64,000 bases of DNA from CBDCRK01 sp965220955 (GTDB lineage Bacteria; Desulfobacterota; Binatia; Bin18; CBDCRK01), in the NCBI GenBank assembly GCA_965220955.1, contig CBDCRK010000017.1, positions 139,124 through 203,123 on the forward strand, read 5' to 3'. Below the pieces are notes generated by a model. The model ran no database searches and was not told where the DNA came from. It saw nothing but the letters and a program-made list of their open reading frames with translations. How positions within the stretch are numbered: the stretch's first letter is position 1; every line of letters starts with the position of its first letter. The position numbers and the translations under genes were made by a program. Below are positions 60,901-64,000 of the stretch, in pieces.

Positions 60901-61761
60901 TCAGCGCGCAACCGCGGGCGACCAGTTATAGATACGGGCGAGGCTGCCGCCCATGAGCGTGGCCCGCTCGGAGTCGGACAACTGGTCGGTGACCCGGAAC
61001 GCCTCGACACCTTGCTCGTAGGTCAGCAACCCGACGGCCCGGGTCCAGTCTGTGCCCCACAGGCAGCGATCGAAGCCGTACGCTTCGAAGATTTGTCCTA
61101 GGGGCTCCCAAATGTCGGCGTAGGGGAATGGCTCGTGCGACAGCGTGCACGCCCCGGAAATCTTGATAGCGACATTGTCATGCTCAGCAAGGGCGATGAC
61201 GTTGGCGAGATCAGCAAAGGGCTCTGGCGGAGCAGGAGGCTCGAAGGGTTGCCGGAGGCCCACGTGATCCACGACCACCTGGGTGTTTGGGTTCCTGCGC
61301 GCCAGTTCACCCAAGAGCGGGAGTTTTCCCCAACACAGCACGTTCACCGGTAGGCCGTGCCGTGCGCCAGCAGCCAATATCCGATTCAGACCCGGATCGT
61401 CGGCGGTCGTATCACCCATCATCATGATGCGCGCCCCGACCACGCCCGGCGTTGCCGCCCATTCGGCAATCTCGTCGCTGACGGTTTCTGCCCGAGGATC
61501 GAATGGTTTGATTAGACCGAACCGGCCGGGATGACTCGCATACACTTCGAGCGCGTAACTCGCGTCGAAGCGGTACATGGTCCACGGCGAGACCAATAGG
61601 GCTCCGTCGACGCCAACAGCATCCATTGCTGCAACCATGTCGTCGCCCGTGACCTCGGATGGGCCACGTAATGTCCCAATCCACGGCCGCTCCGGGCGAT
61701 CCCGTTCATAGGCATGTACCTGCGAGTCGATCGTCGGAGTCGGGTTAGTTTGCGAGGCCAT
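60901..61761 (-). CDS. Amidohydrolase 2 family protein
   Basis: 286 residues from ATG 61761 (AGGAGC). TIDSQVHAYERDRPERPW at the N-terminus carries the D-x-H-like motif as DSQVHAY; the C-terminus has LWGTDWTRAVGLLTYEQG with the metal Asp. Lactonase/decarboxylase-like (4-sulfomuconolactone hydrolase type). 52 bases separate it from the GST gene on the same strand. Confidence 0.9.
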   Translation of the reverse strand: MASQTNPTPTIDSQVHAYERDRPERPWIGTLRGPSEVTGDDMVAAMDAVGVDGALLVSPWTMYRFDASYALEVYASHPGRFGLIKPFDPRAETVSDEIAEWAATPGVVGARIMMMGDTTADDPGLNRILAAGARHGLPVNVLCWGKLPLLGELARRNPNTQVVVDHVGLRQPFEPPAPPEPFADLANVIALAEHDNVAIKISGACTLSHEPFPYADIWEPLGQIFEAYGFDRCLWGTDWTRAVGLLTYEQGVEAFRVTDQLSDSERATLMGGSLARIYNWSPAVAR

Positions 61762-61818
61762 GCTCCTATGATACATGCCATCGGCTCGCCTCGCAAGCCA
61801 ATGCGCACGCTGGGACAA

Positions 61819-62280
61819 TCACGACGTCGGTGGCCGCTTCGAGCATGGTGCCGCGGCCAGCGCTTTTTCCACATGGCGCATGCTAGCCACGTCGGCATAC
61901 ACCAAGCCGCCATAGTCATGGATGGGCTCAATGATAGCGTGTGGGCTGCCGGCACTGGCGATAACAAGCTCAATCCGGTGCTTTCTGACCAGCTCCAGGT
62001 CGCCTCCGAGACGTGGATTTGAACGGTGCACAATCAGATTGGCGCACGGTGGCGCAACAGGCTGGTCAGGGTGGGACGAACGGAAATCGCTCAGCCGCCG
62101 GTTAATCTGGATAAACCAGTCATCTAACTGCTCGACGGTCCGACAGTTGGCGGTCGGAAAGGCGCCAATAACGCCGGACTGACAGGTCTCAATGACCAGG
62201 TCCGGGCCGGATACCAGGAACATCGGGGCGGCAATCAGGGGCAGACATAAACGGTCGCCGAATTGGGGTGGAATAGGCAC
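61819..62280 (-). pseudogene. Nitronate monooxygenase/enoyl reductase II-like, 3' half missing
   Basis: GTG start at 62280 with AAGGAGAA 8 bases upstream. LCLPLIAAPMFLVSGPDLVI, GVIGAFPTANCRT and ELVIASAGSP are the FMN-barrel N-terminal half. The frame ends at ADVASMRHVEKALAAAPCSK, where the second half (~170 residues with the catalytic His) should follow. Confidence 0.82.
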
Positions 62281-62358
62281 GCTGGCTTCTCCTTCAGGCG
62301 TATCGTACCCTCATGGTCAGGCTAAGTGACCGCTCTCGGGACCAGTCTATCAGGGCTG

Positions 62359-63540
62359 TTAGCGCCGCAGAATGGCCAAACTGCCGTCTCCAAAATCACC
62401 CCAGCCGGTCACTAGTCCGACTTGGGCGTTTGGTACCTGCCGCTGGCCACAGTCGTGGCGCAGCTGACGGGTGGCTTCGACCACGTGATTGAGGCCGGCC
62501 ACGTGCGCTTCTGAGTGCAGTCCACCGTGGGTATTCATCGGCAGTTCACCGCCAAGTTCCAGGCGGCTGTCTTTGACAAAATCTGCGCCTTCACCCCGCT
62601 GACACAAACCCAGGGCTTCGAGCTGTAGCAGCACGACATAGGTAAAGCAGTCGTAGATCTCGATGAAGTCGAGATCTTTGCGGTCGATTTCGGCCATCTG
62701 CAGGGCCTTGGGAGTGGCAAAGCTGAGCCCGATTTTGAACGGATCAGGCCGGGCCGGAATATCGTCAGCGGGGTAGGGGTGGCCTTCGGCCAAGCCCGAA
62801 ATATACACCGGAGTGTGTTTGCAATCGGCGGCCCGCTCGGCGGCTGAGATCACCACCGCGCAGGCACCGTCCGTCTCCAGGCAACAGTCAAACAGGCGAA
62901 ACGGTTTGGCCACCCAACGCGAGTTTAAATAATCCTCCATCGTCAGCGGACGGCCACGCATATAGGCTTTGTCGTTCAGCTGGGCGTGCTTGCGTGAGGC
63001 AATGGCAATGGCCCCGGTGGCTTCGTCCGGGACCTGGTACAGGGCCTTGTGACGGGTGGCCATCCAGGCGTACCACTGGACCGGAACCGAGGCACCAAAG
63101 GGCAGATAGTACTCATTGATGGTCGTCATCAGCGCGCCCAAGGCACTACTCACACTGCTGCCCTTGTCGCTGCCCAGGCTCCGGACACGAGCGCCCGAAT
63201 AGCCCTTCCAGCCAAATGGAATCAGGACGTGTTTTGCCACACCGCAGGCGATGGCTAAGGCCGCACTTTGTAGAGCGGTAACCGAGCTGGCCCCGCCCAT
63301 ATGCACCGTGGCGGTGTAACGCATATCTTCAACGCCGAGGTTGGCCGCAAAATGCTCGGCCGTGGCAAACGGGGTCGGCGGCGGGATGATGCCATCGATG
63401 TCATGGGGGCTGAGACCGGCATCGGCAATCGCGTTCATAGCCGCCTCTAACATGAGGGTGAATTCTTTTTTATCGGTGCCGCGGGTGTAAGCGGTCTCTC
63501 CGACACCCGTAATACAAGCCTGATCTTTGAGTGACTGCAT
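62359..63540 (-). CDS. Thiolase-family acetyl-CoA acetyltransferase/lipid-transfer-like protein
   Basis: 393 residues, SCP2-thiolase-like. ITGVGETAYTRGTDKKEFTL start, HMGGASSVTALQSAALAIAC in the middle (the usual nucleophile Cys position is occupied by Ser/Gly here), DFIEIYDCFTYVVLLQLEAL and MNTHGGLHSEAHVAGLNHVV near the end with the HGG histidine. Loss of the nucleophile cysteine is common in this non-thiolytic subgroup, which includes steroid-degradation aldolase partners. GGGGAGGA precedes the ATG. Confidence 0.88.
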   Translation of the reverse strand: MQSLKDQACITGVGETAYTRGTDKKEFTLMLEAAMNAIADAGLSPHDIDGIIPPPTPFATAEHFAANLGVEDMRYTATVHMGGASSVTALQSAALAIACGVAKHVLIPFGWKGYSGARVRSLGSDKGSSVSSALGALMTTINEYYLPFGASVPVQWYAWMATRHKALYQVPDEATGAIAIASRKHAQLNDKAYMRGRPLTMEDYLNSRWVAKPFRLFDCCLETDGACAVVISAAERAADCKHTPVYISGLAEGHPYPADDIPARPDPFKIGLSFATPKALQMAEIDRKDLDFIEIYDCFTYVVLLQLEALGLCQRGEGADFVKDSRLELGGELPMNTHGGLHSEAHVAGLNHVVEATRQLRHDCGQRQVPNAQVGLVTGWGDFGDGSLAILRR

Positions 63541-63788
63541 GACGTCCTCCCCGCTACAACAAAATCCTGGAAGCCTGAGTTCTCTTTATATAGCGGGGCG
63601 CCCAGCAGAACTCAAGGATTGTGTGGGCTAGGACATCGCCCGCTGTGTTTGCTATGCTCAGACGACCCAAGCAGATGAGAGGACCCCAGCTATGGCAGAT
63701 CACATGTTTGGCATGCATAAATCGTTCATTTCCGAGGTCACTCCTCCGCCGGGGGTATCAGGGCCGCCCCATTGGCTGTAGCCAGCCG
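63541..63788. other. Gap at right end, mostly unrecognised
   Basis: An ATG at 63692 opens 29 codons of no known family after a weak purine tract. No repeats or RNA features seen. Confidence 0.35.
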
Positions 63789-64000
63789 TGGGAAAACAGC
63801 GCGAAACTCTGCGGTGTGGGTCGGACCCAGGTTGGGCGTCATTCCAACCGTGGCTCTATACCTGCTGCCGAAGGCGCTGCCGGCCATCCACCAGCGCTAC
63901 CCACAGCTCCAAATCCTGCTGCACGAAGACTTGACGCCCCGGCTCCTTACGCTGCTCTCACACGGCAAACTCGACCTTCTCTTACTGGCCTTAGGGGCCG
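63789..64000 (+). pseudogene. LysR-type regulator effector domain fragment, runs off window
   Basis: QRETLR appears in one frame, then after a shift GVIPTVALYLLPKALPAIHQ, RYPQLQILLHEDLTPRLLTL and LSHGKLDLLLLAL, open to the last base. This is the first half of an OxyR/LysR-type ligand-binding domain; the N-terminal HTH is not found upstream. Truncated and frameshifted here, but the remainder lies outside the window. Confidence 0.65.

Overview
The window reads as chromosome of an uncultured, metabolically broad heterotrophic bacterium. The first ~51 kb is a run of soluble oxidoreductases, amidases and hydrolases. Several belong to families that often use deazaflavin F420: five LLM-type flavin-dependent oxidoreductases (four intact, one LysR-side copy internally deleted), a DUF385 protein and a PPOX-fold protein. 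Nearly every intact gene has a strong AGGAGG-type Shine-Dalgarno site. The mix (Cox-type molybdenum hydroxylase, AtzG/AtzE amidases, CocE esterases, metal-dependent amidohydrolases, REP-like hairpin repeats, remnants of cyclase-type TPR proteins) recalls Tectomicrobia/Entotheonella-like or related uncultured lineages. That placement is inference only; no rRNA or ribosomal protein gene is present.

Layout. 0-4.5 kb: an unrecognised partial gene and a three-subunit molybdenum hydroxylase operon (FAD, 2Fe-2S and Mo subunits). 4.7-9.1 kb: a compact three-gene cassette of HNH endonuclease, dual-GHKL ATPase/histidine-kinase-like protein and receiver protein with an unknown C-terminal domain; it is the best candidate for a poorly described, possibly defensive, system. 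9.2-20 kb: epoxide-hydrolase-like enzyme, pgi, msrB, CoA transferase, VOC dioxygenase, amidohydrolase, amidase with AtzG-like partner and isochorismatase, with decayed genes between. 20.6-26.3 kb: two tandem CocE/NonD hydrolases, an LLM enzyme and a DUF385 protein. 26.8-27.2 kb: a broken hicAB pair. 27.4-34.5 kb: ridA and two near-duplicate atzG-atzE pairs enclosing a subtilisin-like protease and a transketolase/E1 enzyme. 34.6-51 kb: enoyl-CoA hydratase, acyl-CoA dehydrogenase, MDR reductases, LLM enzymes, ureidoglycolate-lyase-like protein, amidohydrolase, a His-rich exported repeat protein and several fragments.

The most striking single gene is at 42461-43000 (minus). It is a deiodinase-like thioredoxin-fold protein with an in-frame UGA exactly at the redox Cys/Sec position, followed at the right distance by a stem-loop with a GGU apical loop, as expected of a bacterial SECIS. 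A later in-frame amber codon may have inactivated it.

At ~51.5-51.8 kb lie a tmRNA-like 3' end, G-rich tandem repeats and a truncated P450. Beyond this point the DNA changes character: 51.8-58.4 kb is a mosaic of gene fragments (P450, Rieske, alcohol dehydrogenase, methyltransferase, flavin monooxygenase, phage-type protein) with a few intact genes, including a higBA toxin-antitoxin pair with a palindromic operator. 58.4-63.5 kb returns to degradative metabolism (crotonase, YghU-type GST, amidohydrolase, thiolase). The window ends in a LysR-type regulator fragment.
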